15,530 bases of DNA from Actinomycetota bacterium (GTDB lineage Bacteria > Actinomycetota > Actinomycetes > Actinomycetales > Actinomycetaceae), in the NCBI GenBank assembly GCA_019425105.1, contig JAHYYD010000026.1:1-15530 (forward strand). Reading direction: 5' to 3'. This document shows positions 14,448 to 15,530 of this stretch, piece by piece. Both the position numbers and the translations under genes were made by a program. A model generated the notes under the pieces. The model did no database searches. It had not been told where the DNA came from and saw only the letters and a program-made list of their open reading frames with translations. Numbering within the stretch: position 1 is the first letter of the stretch; each line of letters begins with the position of its first letter.

Positions 14448-15530
14448 ATGCCCTCAGAGGATTACACGGAACGCGCCCGCGACGAGCGTGACGATATTTT
14501 TGATGCAAACGAGGATCGTGACCTCGTTGACGGCACCGATCAGGACATGCACGACGACCCAACCGCGGAGCCGGAAGGAGACGCTGTCACTTTTGCGAGC
14601 CTCGGTCTGCCCGAGGAGATTCTCGCTGCGGTGACCGACATGGGATTCCGCGTCCCCACGCCGATTCAGGCTGCCGCCATCCCGCCGCTCCTTGAGCTGC
14701 GCGACGTCGTCGGCATCGCCCAGACCGGCACCGGTAAGACCGCGGCCTTTGGCCTGCCGCTGCTGGCGATTGTTGACGCCGACGAGCGCGACGTGCAGGC
14801 TCTCGTTCTGGCACCCACCCGTGAACTTGCGATGCAGAGCGCCCAAGCGATCGAGGACTTTGCGGCGCGCACAGCCCGCCTTGATGTTGTGCCCGTGTAC
14901 GGCGGCTCGCCCTACGGCCCCCAGATTGGTGCGCTGAAGCGCGGCGCGCAGGTCGTTGTCGGCACGCCGGGTCGCGTCATCGACCTCATTGAGAAAGGCG
15001 CGCTCGACCTGTCGAACGTGCGCATGCTGGTTCTCGACGAGGCCGACGAGATGCTGCGCATGGGATTCGCCGAGGACGTTGAGACAATCGCGTCGAGTGC
15101 TCCCGATGATCGCCTGACCGCGCTTTTTAGTGCGACGATGCCCGCAGCGATTGAGAAGGTTGCGCGTGAGCACCTGAAGGATCCGGTGAAGGTCGCGGTG
15201 TCGACCGAGTCCTCCACGGTGGATACGATCCACCAGACTTACGCGGTTGTGCCCTACAAGCACAAGATCGGGGCGCTTTCTCGCGTGCTGGCCACCCGCG
15301 CTCAGCACATCAAGGAAGGCCAGGAGGAGGCCGACGCCGCCATCGTGTTCGTGCGCACCCGCGCCGACGTTGAAGAGGTCTCACTGGAGCTCTCGGGTCG
15401 TGGATTCCGCGCGGCTGGCATTTCCGGTGACGTCGCTCAGACCGAGCGCGAGCGCATGGTCGAGCGTCTGAAGAACGGTTCCCTGGACGTGCTGGTTGCG
15501 ACCGACGTGGCGGCCCGAGGCCTCGACGTC
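14448..15530 (+). CDS. DEAD-box ATP-dependent RNA helicase (5' part, cut by window end)
   Basis: DEAD-box helicases unwind short RNA duplexes in ribosome assembly and RNA decay; bacterial members often act at low temperature. The first 361 codons are visible and open to the window edge. An acidic extension (1-45, many D and E) precedes the Q motif region (FASLGLPEEI to PTPIQ), then motif I AQTGTGKT (91-98), Ia APTRELA, GG, Ib TPGR, motif II DEAD (197-200), motif III SAT (228-230), motif IV IVFVRTR and motif V ATDVAARGLDV (351-361), where the window stops. Motif VI and any C-terminal RNA-binding domain (for example DbpA-like, as in DeaD/CsdA) lie outside, so the subfamily cannot be set. ATG 14448 has AAGGAA five bases upstream. 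A structured leader with a hairpin and direct repeats precedes it. Confidence 0.96.
   Translation, partial: MPSEDYTERARDERDDIFDANEDRDLVDGTDQDMHDDPTAEPEGDAVTFASLGLPEEILAAVTDMGFRVPTPIQAAAIPPLLELRDVVGIAQTGTGKTAAFGLPLLAIVDADERDVQALVLAPTRELAMQSAQAIEDFAARTARLDVVPVYGGSPYGPQIGALKRGAQVVVGTPGRVIDLIEKGALDLSNVRMLVLDEADEMLRMGFAEDVETIASSAPDDRLTALFSATMPAAIEKVAREHLKDPVKVAVSTESSTVDTIHQTYAVVPYKHKIGALSRVLATRAQHIKEGQEEADAAIVFVRTRADVEEVSLELSGRGFRAAGISGDVAQTERERMVERLKNGSLDVLVATDVAARGLDV

Noticed and set aside
14216..14491. 91-codon frame starting with a GTGA overlap at the end of the second GTPase gene
   Set aside because: The overlap looks like translational coupling, but the protein resembles nothing, runs through the hairpin and repeats, and ends inside the helicase gene in another frame. 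The region reads better as leader and terminator.

Overview
The window is a dense, GC-rich, single-strand block of bacterial housekeeping genes. All genes I can support read on the + strand. The order ruvB - yajC - secD - secF - apt - rel - DUF349 - metallo-beta-lactamase hydrolase - hisS is, from memory, the conserved order of Actinobacteria such as Mycobacterium and Streptomyces. High G/C at third codon positions, several GTG starts, actinobacterial-type SecD and HisRS sequences, and few Shine-Dalgarno sites at some genes all agree. I infer a member of the Actinomycetales, possibly Actinomyces/Schaalia; the genus is a guess.

Region 1 (1-797) is the 3' part of ruvB, whose start lies outside the window. 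Region 2 (about 920-5051) looks like one transcription unit, yajC-secD-secF-apt. The genes are separated by 26 nt, 1 nt and a 4-nt ATGA overlap, and the unit is closed by a 17-bp perfect hairpin. YajC, SecD and SecF form the accessory part of the Sec translocon; apt salvages adenine. Region 3 (5061-7436) is the bifunctional (p)ppGpp synthetase/hydrolase gene. It starts 21 nt after the hairpin and is probably leaderless.

Region 4 (7440-14219) starts with a 166-bp intergenic stretch. This stretch carries a relA-side hairpin and a 12-bp inverted repeat that looks like an operator. It is followed by a DUF349 coiled-coil protein, a glyoxalase-II-like hydrolase, histidyl-tRNA synthetase and two adjacent, different P-loop GTPases with C-terminal membrane segments. 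All five are close enough (1 to 29 nt gaps, abutting or overlapping) to be cotranscribed. Region 5 (14220-15530) is a 228-bp leader/intergenic stretch with a hairpin and short direct repeats, then a DEAD-box RNA helicase cut off by the window end inside motif V.

Most of this is ordinary core genome. The least explained part is the GTPase pair: both proteins have an unusual G3 motif (D-x-P-D instead of D-x-x-G) and hydrophobic C-terminal segments. They look like a paired, dynamin-like membrane system tied to hisS. The other points worth a second look are regulatory: probable leaderless starts at relA and yajC, the operator-like repeat before the DUF349 gene, and the structured leader before the helicase.
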